Assembly: GCF_029953635.1 (NCBI RefSeq) | Contig: NZ_CP124543.1 | Location: 661,455 to 725,454, forward strand | DNA: 64,000 nt | Reading direction: 5' to 3' | Source: Halotia branconii CENA392 | GTDB lineage: Bacteria > Cyanobacteriota > Cyanobacteriia > Cyanobacteriales > Nostocaceae | Shown: one piece after another, positions 35,515 through 46,470 of the stretch | How the letters are laid out: each line of letters opens with the position of its first letter | Position numbering within the stretch: position 1 is the first letter of the stretch | Notes under the pieces: model-generated | What the model was told of the DNA's origin: nothing | Seen by the model: only the letters and a program-made list of their open reading frames with translations | The model's database searches: none | Translations under genes and position numbers: made by a program

Positions 35515-35532
35515 ATTGTATTGCTCAGTCAA

Positions 35533-36171
35533 TTAAGTATATAAATATTCTTGAAGTTTATCAGCAAACTTTTTCAAGCAACGTTGATAAAAATTATGTA
35601 AAGAAGTGATTCCAATACCCCATTCCAATGAAATATCTTTCCAGGAAATACCAGAACATCTTCTTTGAGCTATAGCTTGAAAATTTGCCTCTGGATGACC
35701 TTTGATGTGTTCCTTACAAAAAACGGATTCTGGATCTGATTCTATACATTCTCTGACTTGTTCAAATAAAGAAGCTGGTTGAAAATCAGGTATATTTTCC
35801 CAATGAGAATTGTCGAGATTGATTTCATTTTCTTTGCCAATAACTTTAGGTATAGCCTCTGGAAAAAAACGTTTAGTTAATAGCATGTTGACCCAAGTTA
35901 TAACTTCGCCTCGTTCTGGATCGTACCTATTAATATTATTATCTTGACAAAGATAGAAAAATAAATTTTGTACTGCTTCATCATAGATATCTTCGTAAAC
36001 TAGTTGAAATTGACCTTTGTAAGGGCGAACAAGTTTACCTGATTGCCAAATAGCATTAATCAAACGTGTTAATGCTATCCGCTTTTCCTTAGTTAAGTGT
36101 GTGCATTTTTGGGCTGCGATCGCTAATTCTTTAAGATGTGCATCTAGTTGTTTTCTCCAGTTGTTAGCCAT
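35533..36171 (-). CDS. Small divergent sigma-70-family factor
   Basis: The 212-residue protein begins at ATG 36171 (MANNWRKQLDAHLKEL). A region-2-like segment (AVQNLFFYLCQDNNINRYDPERGEVITWVNMLLTKRF, about 65-105) carries the DPERG and W of core binding and melting. The C-terminal region-4-like helix-turn-helix is ISWKDISLEWGIGITSLHNFYQRCLKKF (about 175-205). Region 1 and a canonical region 3 are missing, as in ECF-like factors. It is the first gene of a minus-strand run of co-directional genes reaching to 19440. It probably directs RNA polymerase to the operon itself and perhaps to remote genes. No separate membrane anti-sigma factor is evident, so the DUF1822 or CHAT-CHASE2 protein may serve as the control. 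Confidence 0.82.
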   Translation of the reverse strand: MANNWRKQLDAHLKELAIAAQKCTHLTKEKRIALTRLINAIWQSGKLVRPYKGQFQLVYEDIYDEAVQNLFFYLCQDNNINRYDPERGEVITWVNMLLTKRFFPEAIPKVIGKENEINLDNSHWENIPDFQPASLFEQVRECIESDPESVFCKEHIKGHPEANFQAIAQRRCSGISWKDISLEWGIGITSLHNFYQRCLKKFADKLQEYLYT

Positions 36172-36378
36172 AAAAGATCTCGAATCAGAATGCACCAAGT
36201 CGCGAATTTATATATAACTCATGTATTGCTTGCGACTTTTACACAAACCATCCACAATTGTTACAAAACTTTTCACTTATGCATTGAACTGGGGATTAAG
36301 AAGATTTGGATTAGTACAACACCCAGGGCAAACGTACGCCAAACTTGGAACCCTTGCTGAATAAGCAAAAGATCTTTA

Positions 36379-36687
36379 TTAGTCGAGATTGTCGTTAATT
36401 CTGCTATTGAAACCGTAAACTTGGCGTGTACCAACCAAAGGTACTAAGGTAATTTCTTTTTCATCCCCTGGTTCAAATCTAACTGCCGTTCCGGCGGGGA
36501 TATCGAGGCGCATTCCTCGCGCTTGTTCTCTATCAAAATTTAAGGCACTGTTAACTTCATAAAAGTGAAAATGCGAACCAACTTGTATGGGGCGATCGCC
36601 TGTATTAGATACTTGCAATTTTATAGTTGGACGACCAACATTTAATTCAATTTCGCTTGCTGATGTGATAATTTCCCCAGGAATCAT
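36379..36687 (-). CDS. ureB: Urease beta subunit
   Basis: The 102 residues match UreB along their length: [56 protein letters not shown] and [14 protein letters not shown]. It forms the urease apoenzyme with UreA and UreC, which hydrolyses urea to ammonia and CO2 in the cytoplasm. The gap to ureA is 21 bases, so they are co-transcribed. The catalytic subunit gene ureC, normally downstream, is not present; only 207 non-coding bases separate ureB from the sigma-factor gene. Length and motifs are normal, so the subunit is probably still used with a ureC elsewhere. Confidence 0.96.
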   Translation of the reverse strand: MIPGEIITSASEIELNVGRPTIKLQVSNTGDRPIQVGSHFHFYEVNSALNFDREQARGMRLDIPAGTAVRFEPGDEKEITLVPLVGTRQVYGFNSRINDNLD

Positions 36688-36708
36688 AATAAATTCAAAA
36701 TTATATAA

Positions 36709-37011
36709 TTAACGAATTGGATTGTGAACTGTTACCAATTTTGTGCCATCAGGAAAAGTTGCTTCCACCTGCACCTCATGTACCATTTCTGGTATTCCTT
36801 CCATCACTTCATCGCGTGTTAACAGTGTTGTTCCATAATTCATCAATTCTGCTACTGTTTGCCCATCTCTTGCACCTTCTAAAATAGCGGCAGAAATATA
36901 GGCAACTGCTTCTGGATAATTCAATTTCAAACCTCTTTTTTTACGTCTTTCTGCTAATAGTGCAGCTGTAAAAATTAACAGCTTATCTTTTTCTTGCGGC
37001 GTAAGTTGCAT
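36709..37011 (-). CDS. ureA: Urease gamma subunit
   Basis: The true start is ATG 37011 ([21 protein letters not shown]), giving the standard 100-residue UreA. Family motifs include [53 protein letters not shown] and the terminal HNPI. A longer open frame reaches to 37086, but its extra 25 residues are translated from a dispersed repeat and the end of ureD. A GAGAGAAGA ribosome site precedes the chosen ATG. It is part of ureD-ureA-ureB. Confidence 0.96.
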   Translation of the reverse strand: MQLTPQEKDKLLIFTAALLAERRKKRGLKLNYPEAVAYISAAILEGARDGQTVAELMNYGTTLLTRDEVMEGIPEMVHEVQVEATFPDGTKLVTVHNPIR

Positions 37012-37017
37012 TCTTCT

Positions 37018-37050
37018 CTCTCTTGGCGTTCTTTGCGTCTTAATGGTTCG
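37018..37050. repeat. dispersed repeat remnant between ureD and ureA
   Basis: On the minus strand the gap reads CGAACCATTAAGACGCAAAG followed by AACGCCAAGAG. It is a diverged copy of the CGAACCGCCAAGACGCAGAGG repeat at 8850-8880 and, inverted, 7346-7380. It now forms the ureA leader and may affect coupling. Confidence 0.6.
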
Positions 37051-37051
37051 T

Positions 37052-37891
37052 TCAAACTTGCCAAACTCTTGGTATGCAATTACCACGACCTAAAAAATCA
37101 ACTCGTAGCATTTGCCAAACAGATGTAAACCAGTTTCTCACTTCAGTTGTAGAGTAACCACGATATCGACACAAAAATCCATTTTGTAATTGGCTAACAC
37201 CTGCTTCGCCTTCGCCATCCCATAAATTTCGTGTTCTCTCGACGATTTCTTTTGACATAAAACTTCCCACCCAAACGAGACTACCCACAATAGGTTTTCC
37301 TAACAAACCGTGGGGACTGTGAAAAACTTCTTCGCTACCCGGTAGCCATTGCCGATCTATCCATAAGGGTACGCCTTGCTGCCAAATTTCAGTATGCGAT
37401 CGCCATTCTCCCTGCAAAAATTTTTCTCCTCTAGCACTGCGACCAAATCGGTTAATTTCCCAGCCTAAATAATTAGCTTTGGTGGCTAATTCTACCCGTA
37501 AATCTTGCCGATAAATCGCACCGTTAAATAAAATTGTTTCCTGTGGCAACCATTCTAAACAAGCACCAGCATCAATTTGTATTTCGATGGTTTGTCTAGC
37601 TTGTAAACCGTTACTGCGATAGATTTTACTAGCGGCAGCTGTAGTGATTAAAGCTTGTGCATCAGGTTTGAGGTGTAAATTCAAGGATAAGCGATCGCCT
37701 CCTACAACTCCCCCAGCGGTATGTAAAATGACGCTATGACAAACTTTTTGCCCTTCTGGATAAAACGGGCGTTGTACCTTTAACGGTGCTTGATGGCGAT
37801 CGTAAATCAGCTGGGTCGTATTCAGGCGATCGGCATAAACTAAGTTAAGTTTGCCATGCCAACCTTCTGCTATTTGCGGGTTACAGGTCAT
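37052..37891 (-). CDS. ureD: Urease accessory protein UreD (UreH)
   Basis: The 279-residue protein has UreD motifs: [55 protein letters not shown] and [15 protein letters not shown] [12 protein letters not shown]. UreD works with UreF and UreG (and UreE) to place the carbamylated nickel centre in UreC. It is the first gene of ureD-ureA-ureB on the minus strand, 40 bases before ureA. ureE, ureF and ureG are not in the window. Confidence 0.95.
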   Translation of the reverse strand: MTCNPQIAEGWHGKLNLVYADRLNTTQLIYDRHQAPLKVQRPFYPEGQKVCHSVILHTAGGVVGGDRLSLNLHLKPDAQALITTAAASKIYRSNGLQARQTIEIQIDAGACLEWLPQETILFNGAIYRQDLRVELATKANYLGWEINRFGRSARGEKFLQGEWRSHTEIWQQGVPLWIDRQWLPGSEEVFHSPHGLLGKPIVGSLVWVGSFMSKEIVERTRNLWDGEGEAGVSQLQNGFLCRYRGYSTTEVRNWFTSVWQMLRVDFLGRGNCIPRVWQV

Positions 37892-38054
37892 TTATAAAGT
37901 CAATATTATTTTTTCGCTCACTTACTTAGATGATAAGAAAAATATTTTAGTAAAAAAAATAGACCTGTATGATTAACAAGGTCTCTTTGGACAAGAAAAA
38001 GCTTAATTTTATCTACAGACTAATGAGAAAGTTAGGCAACAGTCAATCGAGGTA

Positions 38055-38300
38055 TCAAACGCTGTAACGATTTTGATAATGAGCCAAAATTTGTTGGACG
38101 CGTTGCCGACTTTCAAAACTAGAGTTTGGTGTCCAAGAAATCCACAAGCCACTGACTTGGCTTTGATTGTAATCAAATTGTTGAGATGACTGAGGAATCA
38201 AACCCACTTTTACCCCTTCAACTTGACGCAAATGAGCTACTATCTCTCGATAGATTGCTAAGGGTAAACCAACAAATTCAATTTTTTCCTTGGTTTCCAT
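38055..38300 (-). CDS. Small conserved cyanobacterial protein
   Basis: The 81-residue protein (METKEKIEFVGLPLAIYREI) is soluble. It has an N-terminal helix (LAIYREIVAHLRQVEGV), a strand LIPQ, an SGLWISW strand and a C-terminal helix (ESRQRVQQILAHYQNRY). It is not assigned to a named family. The stop-to-start gap from the lipoprotein gene is 2 bases, so the pair is one operon. The small alpha/beta make-up would suit a partner or chaperone of the lipoprotein, but nothing in the sequence proves this. Confidence 0.72.
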   Translation of the reverse strand: METKEKIEFVGLPLAIYREIVAHLRQVEGVKVGLIPQSSQQFDYNQSQVSGLWISWTPNSSFESRQRVQQILAHYQNRYSV

Positions 38301-38302
38301 CT

Positions 38303-39181
38303 TTACGAAGCTTCAACACTAAAAGAATTTTGCGAAGGTATTGTTACTGAAACAGTATTTCCTCCAGTTGTAGCTGATGGCGTAGAACCAGCAGGTGTTT
38401 CTCCTACCATTCTGGCAACTTCGATACCATATTGTTCCAGAATTACGATCGGATTGGAACCCTCATTCATTTCAATCCGTTTGATTAGCAGACCATTTGC
38501 TAGCCGCTGTCCCGCCTGTACATAGCGACTTGCCTGCTCATTTGGTACTTTAATAATTGCTTGGGGTTCTCTACCAATTAGAACTACACCACTGACCATA
38601 ACTGCTCTTGCTAGTTCAGGTTGTGCTGGTGGTGGTAATACAGATACTAAAGTAGGATTGGCAACAACTTGGGGCAAAACTTTAGGTAAAACTTGAGCCA
38701 AAACGGGATTGAGTTTTGATTTTGGTTTTGGAGTTTTTGCTACTGTGGTTTGAGACAAAACAGCACTGCGTGTTGGTAGTTTTCGTCCTGCAATCACCAC
38801 ACCTCGATTAGAGGTACTAGGTAGGGGAGGCAATACAGGTACTTTTCTCACAGCTGTATTTGTGGACATTCCAGAAACTGGTGTGCCAACAATTTGGGCA
38901 AATGGGTCAGGCCGCCCTTTTGAAATTACAGTTACCCGTTCTGTAGCATTAGTGAGCTGAATTAAATTAGAAGTGCTAGAGGCATTAGTGGGAGTTTCCT
39001 GGGCAACTATCAAAGGGTTATTAAAGGATTGAGTCTTTGATGGCGCTTTAGCTACCAAAGATTGAGTTACTGGTGGCGTAGGCGGTGTAGGATTAGTCGC
39101 TTGTTGTGTATCTTCTGAAGCACATCCTGCGATCGCTATACTTAAAATAGTTGCAAATGCAATTTTTGATTTTCTGCCCAT
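38303..39181 (-). CDS. Putative lipoprotein of unknown function
   Basis: The 292-residue protein has a lipoprotein signal with lipobox SIAIAGC (Cys20). A long low-complexity Pro/Thr/Ser/Val-rich region follows (about 25-195: TPPTPPVTQS, VPVLPPLPST). A compact C-terminal domain (about 195-265) contains VMVSGVVLIGREPQAIIKVPNEQASRYVQAGQRLANG and VILEQYGIEVARMVGE. The C-terminal domain resembles periplasmic modules of the pilus/secretion type with a bound small beta fold, but I do not assign a family. It is co-transcribed with the 81-residue gene and may be anchored facing the periplasm. Confidence 0.72.
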   Translation of the reverse strand: MGRKSKIAFATILSIAIAGCASEDTQQATNPTPPTPPVTQSLVAKAPSKTQSFNNPLIVAQETPTNASSTSNLIQLTNATERVTVISKGRPDPFAQIVGTPVSGMSTNTAVRKVPVLPPLPSTSNRGVVIAGRKLPTRSAVLSQTTVAKTPKPKSKLNPVLAQVLPKVLPQVVANPTLVSVLPPPAQPELARAVMVSGVVLIGREPQAIIKVPNEQASRYVQAGQRLANGLLIKRIEMNEGSNPIVILEQYGIEVARMVGETPAGSTPSATTGGNTVSVTIPSQNSFSVEAS

Positions 39182-39342
39182 GAGCTGTTCTCAAAAGCCA
39201 TAATAAATTTACTTGTGTAATTCAACAATGCCTATTTGTATCACAGGCAAAGTATTTTCCCTTTATAACCTAATTTTTAAAATTTCAAGGGTTATTTTTA
39301 GCACTATCAGTCAGGGGTAAATGCGGTTAACCTAACTTGTGC

Positions 39343-40122
39343 TTAATCTTCTCCTGTACACATCAGTTGCTTCAATAAGTCTAAGCCTTTCTTAACTCTA
39401 CGAGAAACCGTGACTACACTAATTCCTAAGTGTTCTGCCACTTGTTTTTGTGTCAAATCCTGTAAAAATACACATTCTAAAACTTCACGGGTGCGCTGTT
39501 CTAACTGAATCAGTGCTTGTTGTAGGCGAATTTGGTCTTCTTGTACCAATTGAAAACTACGATAATGGGGGTCTGGAACCAATTCTCCTAAGCTTGTAGC
39601 TCCTTCTTCACCATCTTGAATGGGAACATCTAAGCTCAAAGGGGCACGATTAATCCATGCTAATTTAATTTCCTGCCATTCTTCTGTAGAAATTGTTAGC
39701 GCTTCGGCTAATTCAGAATCAGTAGGTTGGCGGTTATATTTTTCGCGCAATGAACGCGAAACTCCAACTGCTTGCTGTTGCAACGCTAAATAGCGCCTAG
39801 GAATCCGCACTGTGACACCTTTATCTCGCAAATAGTGTTGAATTTCACCGCGAATATAGGGCATAGCAAAGGAACTGAAGGCATGTCCTTTAGAAATTTC
39901 AAATCTTTCAATCGCTCTAATTAAACCCAAACAACCAACCTGGAGTAAGTCATCATAGCTTTCATGACATTGATTCATCCAGTAATGAGCTTCTTTTCTC
40001 ACAAGTCCAAAATTAAGTTTCACCAGTTGATTGCGAACAGTTTCTGAACGATATTGCTGATATTCTCGCAATAACTGCCAAATTTCGTGCTTTAGTTCAT
40101 TGGTTGCTGTGGTAGTCGTCAT
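39343..40122 (-). CDS. sigF: SigF-type alternative sigma factor (group 3)
   Basis: From ATG 40122 (MTTTTATNELKHEIW) the protein has 259 residues with sigma regions 2 (LVKLNFGLVRKEAHYW, YDDLLQVGCLGLIRAIERFEISKGHAFSSFAMPYIRGEI), 3 (RIPRRYLALQQQAVGV) and 4 (LEQRTREVLECVFLQDLTQKQVAEHLGISVVTVSRRVKKGLDLL). The RIPR and GLIRAIERFE segments are typical of the cyanobacterial SigF group, which in other species controls motility/pili and cell-envelope genes. A longer upstream in-frame start (40200) gives a non-conserved N-terminus and was rejected. Confidence 0.9.
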   Translation of the reverse strand: MTTTTATNELKHEIWQLLREYQQYRSETVRNQLVKLNFGLVRKEAHYWMNQCHESYDDLLQVGCLGLIRAIERFEISKGHAFSSFAMPYIRGEIQHYLRDKGVTVRIPRRYLALQQQAVGVSRSLREKYNRQPTDSELAEALTISTEEWQEIKLAWINRAPLSLDVPIQDGEEGATSLGELVPDPHYRSFQLVQEDQIRLQQALIQLEQRTREVLECVFLQDLTQKQVAEHLGISVVTVSRRVKKGLDLLKQLMCTGED

Positions 40123-40931
40123 AGCACCGGGCTTATTTAGTAAATAAATACTCAAAGATTCGCTTTTAAACAAAGTTACGATTATGCGATTTCCAAGCAA
40201 ACATCATGCTATTTGCTTCAGGAAAATCTCCATGCATTGACATTTTTTTGATAAAAATGCCACATAGCGCTATCAATCGAGCAAAGTTTAAATAAGCGAA
40301 ATCAGCATTTTGTTTGTTATTTAGAGCTAGTGTTAGCTGTAGGTTTTACAATCTACATAGAAACAAAATATTAAATTTTATACTAAATTTCAAACCGAGA
40401 TTGTACTTAATTTATTCATGGATGATTAGGGCTATTTCTGATAATTTTTATTGACTATCAAGGTTTGTTTTCCGTGAAGTTACTGGAGCGATTAAATATA
40501 GTTCATATAAATGAAATACAGATAAACTTAAAAATAGATAAACTGATTATTTTGCCTTGCGTCTACTGAGGTAAGGTCTAATGCAACTCAAAAAATTATC
40601 GTTAATATCAGCTATAGTCTCGTCAGGTAGATTACTTAAAGCCATAGGCGTAGGCGTAGGTTGGGTTAAGCACAGTGCAACCCAACATCGATAAAAGTGT
40701 TGGGTTTCCTTACGTCAAACGCCACTTAAGTAAGTCGGTGCAATAAAACTAGCCACAGTATTCGATTTATGAATACTGTGGCTTCTAGTGAAGTTTTGCT
40801 AAATAGCAAAATCCAAATAAACTAGCGCAAACAGATAACTAGCTTGAAAATATTTGATGTTTACCCTGCGAGTACTCCTTACGGAGAATCCAAGGGTGTT
40901 CATGTACTCTGATATGTGCAGTTAATAACAG
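40123..40931. other. long intergenic region with repeats
   Basis: These ~810 bases hold no supported gene. The left part is the sigF promoter region. At 40656-40708 a GTAGGTTGGGTTAAG...GCAACCCAACA...TGTTGGGTTTC set of inverted copies belongs to the same dispersed family as 56663-56740. A terminator hairpin follows at 40751-40783. Confidence 0.55.
40751..40783 (-). terminator. hairpin downstream of the amino-acid binding-protein gene
   Basis: AGCCACAGTATTC and GAATACTGTGGCT form a perfect 13-bp stem with a 7-base loop. It is about 150 bases beyond the stop of the minus-strand gene at 40932. On the minus strand it is followed by TAGTTTTATTG, a weak U-tract. Confidence 0.7.
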
Positions 40932-42254
40932 CTACTTAGGACTAACTTTGTCAATTGCCTTGATTTTGCCGTCTTCTCCTACTGTCCAAACATCGTAGAC
41001 ACCAAGGACATCGCCATTAGCATCAACATCTACGTTACCGCTAGCTCCTTGGTAGTTAATATCTTGACCAGCTTTAAGTAACTTCAATCCCTCACAGACA
41101 TCAGTCACATCTTTACCAGGTGCATTGCTAACTTCACGAATTTTATTAGCTATGCCAACCCCTGTGTTTTCTTTAGCAGCTTGCGCTGCCAAAACCAATA
41201 ATGCAGCGGCATCCCAAGCTTGGGGAGCATATTCTCCAGGTGAACCACCTTTTTTATCTTTCCAGAGCTTGTTAAAAGATGTTAATGCTTGACCATCAGA
41301 ACCGGGTACTGTACCTAATGCTCCAGTTAAGATATATTGACCGTCGCTGCCTTTACCAACTTGTTCAGGAAAGGTTGGTGATTTAACTCCATCTGTCAGC
41401 AAAACCTGCACTCCCTTGGTTAAGCCTTGTTCATAGGCAGCTTTGAGAAGTAGACTACCTGTTTCAGCATAAAGGACTGCAATTACTGCATCTGGCTTAC
41501 CAGCGAAAGCATTAGCAGCTTCGGTATTAAATGTTTGAGCTTTGGGGTCGTAACGAACTGGGTTGTTTTTATTAATTACTGTTCCGCCCAATTTCTCAAA
41601 AGTTTCTACAAATGCTTTTTCAAAGCCCACACCATAGTCGTTGTTAATTACAACTGTCGAAACTCGCTGGAAACCTTTTTTTCTAGCAAGTTGGGCTAAG
41701 GCTAGTGCTTGATAGGTATCAGGGGGAGCAGTACGTGCCCAAAAGCCTTTGAAGTCACCATTTTTTGCTTTTTGAGTGAAGACAGGACTGGTACTACCAG
41801 GGGAAACCAACATAACTTTATTCGGTACGGCAACTGAGACAGCCGCAGTGGAAACACTACTGGCAAATGAACCAACTACACCCGCCACTTTATCCAAAGT
41901 TGCCAGCTTACTCATGCCAGCAGCGCCAGCTTTGGGGTCGGTTTGGTCGTCTACTTGCACTAAAGTTACAGGTTCACCGTTAACACCACCGCAAGCGTTA
42001 ACACTCTCAACTAGTAGGGGAACTGAACCCACCATCTGCTGTCCTATTGAGGCTAAGTCACCAGTTGTTGGTAGCAGAGAACCAATTTTGAGATTTTTAG
42101 CATTACTATTTGTAGTAGTTGAGTTGACTGGTGCAGTGGTACTCCCATTATTAGCTGTGTTATTGGGACTACCAGTATTATCACAAGCTGCTGTCAGGAA
42201 ACCAGCTGCTAAAGTACTTATGCTTAAAGCTAAAGCAGCACTAATTTTTTTCAT
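40932..42254 (-). CDS. Branched-chain/neutral amino-acid ABC transporter substrate-binding lipoprotein
   Basis: The 440-residue protein has a lipobox (FLTAAC, Cys24), an Asn/Thr-rich linker, then a type I periplasmic binding fold of the LivJ/NatB class (LKIGSLLPTTGDLASIGQQM, VDDQTDPKAGAAGMSKL, GVVGSFASSVSTAAVSVAV, VVINNDYGVGFEKAFVETF, NTEAANAFAGKPDAVIAV). It binds an amino acid in the periplasm for a high-affinity ABC importer. No permease or ATPase gene is adjacent, which is usual for the NatB-type protein in heterocystous cyanobacteria, whose other parts are encoded elsewhere. A GAGGAG ribosome site lies upstream of the ATG. The substrate is an inference from family resemblance. Confidence 0.9.
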   Translation of the reverse strand: MKKISAALALSISTLAAGFLTAACDNTGSPNNTANNGSTTAPVNSTTTNSNAKNLKIGSLLPTTGDLASIGQQMVGSVPLLVESVNACGGVNGEPVTLVQVDDQTDPKAGAAGMSKLATLDKVAGVVGSFASSVSTAAVSVAVPNKVMLVSPGSTSPVFTQKAKNGDFKGFWARTAPPDTYQALALAQLARKKGFQRVSTVVINNDYGVGFEKAFVETFEKLGGTVINKNNPVRYDPKAQTFNTEAANAFAGKPDAVIAVLYAETGSLLLKAAYEQGLTKGVQVLLTDGVKSPTFPEQVGKGSDGQYILTGALGTVPGSDGQALTSFNKLWKDKKGGSPGEYAPQAWDAAALLVLAAQAAKENTGVGIANKIREVSNAPGKDVTDVCEGLKLLKAGQDINYQGASGNVDVDANGDVLGVYDVWTVGEDGKIKAIDKVSPK

Positions 42255-42437
42255 AAACTACTCTCACTCCTCTAATGTTCAGGAGCCTGAAAGCAAGATG
42301 TAAACTAGGTTTTAAAGTTAGCTTAATCTTAACAGACTCTAAAGGATAAATGATAACATCCACCTTAGGGAATAAAAGCGCTTACTCCTAAACAAGCATC
42401 TATTTAGCTTATAGAAAGTATTTTTAATGCTTTAAAA

Positions 42438-42529
42438 CGGAGAGGGAGGGATTCGAACCCTCGGTACGGAGTTACCTGCCGTACAACAGATTAGCAATCT
42501 GTCGCTTTCGACCACTCAGCCACCTCTCC
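42438..42529 (-). tRNA. tRNA-Ser (anticodon GCU)
   Basis: The minus strand starts GGAGAGGTGGCTGAGTGG and pairs with CCTCTCC plus discriminator G at the 3' end. It has a GATTGCTAATC anticodon loop (GCU at 42495-42493), a long variable arm as in class II tRNAs, and the T-arm GAGGGTTCGAATCCCTC. The 3' CCA is not encoded. Confidence 0.97.
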
Positions 42530-42570
42530 TGGGTCACGAATAAGAATGTTAGCAAATTTATTTGAGGAAG

Positions 42571-42600
42571 TCAATTGTCAGTTGTCAGTTGTTAGTTGTT
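42571..42600. repeat. heptamer-type short tandem repeat
   Basis: Repeated TTGTCAG/TTGTTAG units match the tract at 2821-2859. The tract lies between the tRNA and crtB. Confidence 0.65.
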
Positions 42601-42637
42601 TTCTTAGTCACCACTGACCCCTGACTACTGAACCTCT

Positions 42638-44993
<2,356 letters not shown>

Positions 44994-45275
44994 TTAAACT
45001 TACTGCCTTTTAATATTTCTTTATCATTTTGCCGTTCTTATTATACGTTGCAATCCGTTACAGTTGGCATTCGTTGTGCGATCGCTTCCCTAAAAATCTC
45101 CTATAGGAGAGAATTTTACGGAGATATATCTACAGCATCTACTATCATTCACTGTAAAAACATAACTGTAGCTTATAACACATGCTGGTTATTAATTTGA
45201 TAGAATTTATACCAAGTTTTCGCCAAGAATGCAATATATAGTTAGATTAAGTTGTAGCAATGTAGACAAATTTTA
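44994..45275. promoter_or_regulatory. upstream region of crtP-crtB
   Basis: These 282 bases hold no ORF. They should include the crtP promoter and the 3' end of the LysR transcript. A HIP1-like GCGATCGC occurs at about 45078. No terminator hairpin is clear. Confidence 0.4.
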
Positions 45276-46220
45276 TTATTGACCTGACTCAGCGATATTT
45301 GACTTCAAAGAAACTGTAGCGGTTTTTTCAACAAACTTCTGTGCTGCATCCACTAAATACTCGTAATAAGTACGAGCGACGATAGACAATTGTTTGCCAG
45401 ATGGGTGAACTATGTACCACATTCGCTTAATAGGAAAATGTTGTACATCCAAAATGCTGAACTCTGAGGCATCTGTGATTAAGGTATGACGAGATAAAAT
45501 AGAAATTCCTAAACCCCCAGCAATGGCTTGTTTAATTGCTTCATTACTCCCCAATTCCAACTTCACTTTTACCTTCACTGCATGTTCGTCTAAGAGGCTT
45601 TGGACAGCGCGGCGTGTTCCCGAACCCGGTTCTCGCATAATAAAGGGTTCTTGAGACAAACGTTCAATGGGGATATTTGCTTGGTTTGCTAAAGGATGAT
45701 CAGCAGGTGCAATTACTACTAAAGAGTTGTCTAAAAATGCTTGGGAATTTATATCTAAATGTTCTGGTACTTGACTCATAATATACAAGTCATCCAGATT
45801 ATTAAGCATCCTGTCCAAAATTCGCTCATGGTTTGTTACTTGTAGCGAAATCTCAATTCCTGGATAAAGTTGGCAAAATGGCCCTAACAAACGTGGTATA
45901 AAATATTTTGCTGTTGTAATTGCTGCCAAGCGCAATTGACCTTGTTTTAGCCCTTTTAAATCTGCCACTTTCATCTCAAACTGGGCTATAGTCTCAAAAA
46001 TCTGCCGACAAGTAGCAAACAATTCCCGACCTGCTTCTGTCAAAAATAAGCGCTTTCCCACTTGCTCAAATAAAGGCAACCCTACCGATTTTGTAAGTTG
46101 CTTGATCTGCATAGAAACAGTAGGTTGAGTCAAAAATAATTCTTCAGCAGCGCGCGTAAAACTACTGTGTCTTGCCGCCGCCTCGAACACTTTCAACTGG
46201 TGTAGCGTCGCCTGATTCAA
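45276..46220 (-). CDS. LysR-type regulator of carbon assimilation (CmpR/RbcR class)
   Basis: The 314 residues have an N-terminal winged helix-turn-helix (LHQLKVFEAAARHSSFTRAAEELFLTQPTVSMQIKQLTKSVG) and a type II periplasmic-like effector domain (LRLAAITTAKYFIPRLLGPF, MREPGSGTRRAVQSLL, AIAGGLGISILSRHTL). The text is that of the cyanobacterial CbbR-like regulators that sense low-carbon metabolites (RuBP, 2-phosphoglycolate). It lies at the downstream end of the ccm operon on the same strand, where heterocystous cyanobacteria carry such a regulator. It may control ccm, ndhF4 or bicarbonate-uptake genes. CmpR, RbcR and NdhR/CcmR are hard to tell apart by sequence reading alone, so I give no symbol. 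Confidence 0.88.
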   Translation of the reverse strand: MNQATLHQLKVFEAAARHSSFTRAAEELFLTQPTVSMQIKQLTKSVGLPLFEQVGKRLFLTEAGRELFATCRQIFETIAQFEMKVADLKGLKQGQLRLAAITTAKYFIPRLLGPFCQLYPGIEISLQVTNHERILDRMLNNLDDLYIMSQVPEHLDINSQAFLDNSLVVIAPADHPLANQANIPIERLSQEPFIMREPGSGTRRAVQSLLDEHAVKVKVKLELGSNEAIKQAIAGGLGISILSRHTLITDASEFSILDVQHFPIKRMWYIVHPSGKQLSIVARTYYEYLVDAAQKFVEKTATVSLKSNIAESGQ

Positions 46221-46470
46221 GGGTAATTCTCCTGTTAATAGCGATTCATAGATATAAAACTAGTATCACTGAATACTTGCTAATGATGTTATGTCGCTCA
46301 TACAAAGTTATGAGTTTAAGTATAGATAAAACTCTATCATCGCTATTAAAAGAAAGTTCTTTTATTTATGGAAGTAAGAAGTTATGATCAAAACAACGAG
46401 CAAAGCGTAAGATGCCTTCCAGCTAATTGATGAATGCTGAATACTGAATTATATAATCATTCATGATTCA

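Noticed and set aside
37012..37086. Upstream extension of ureA by 25 residues
   Set aside because: Encoded by a dispersed repeat and the ureD end. UreA proteins start at MQLTPQEK.
40123..40200. Longer SigF start
   Set aside because: The extra residues are unlike the family; ATG 40122 gives the standard N-terminus.
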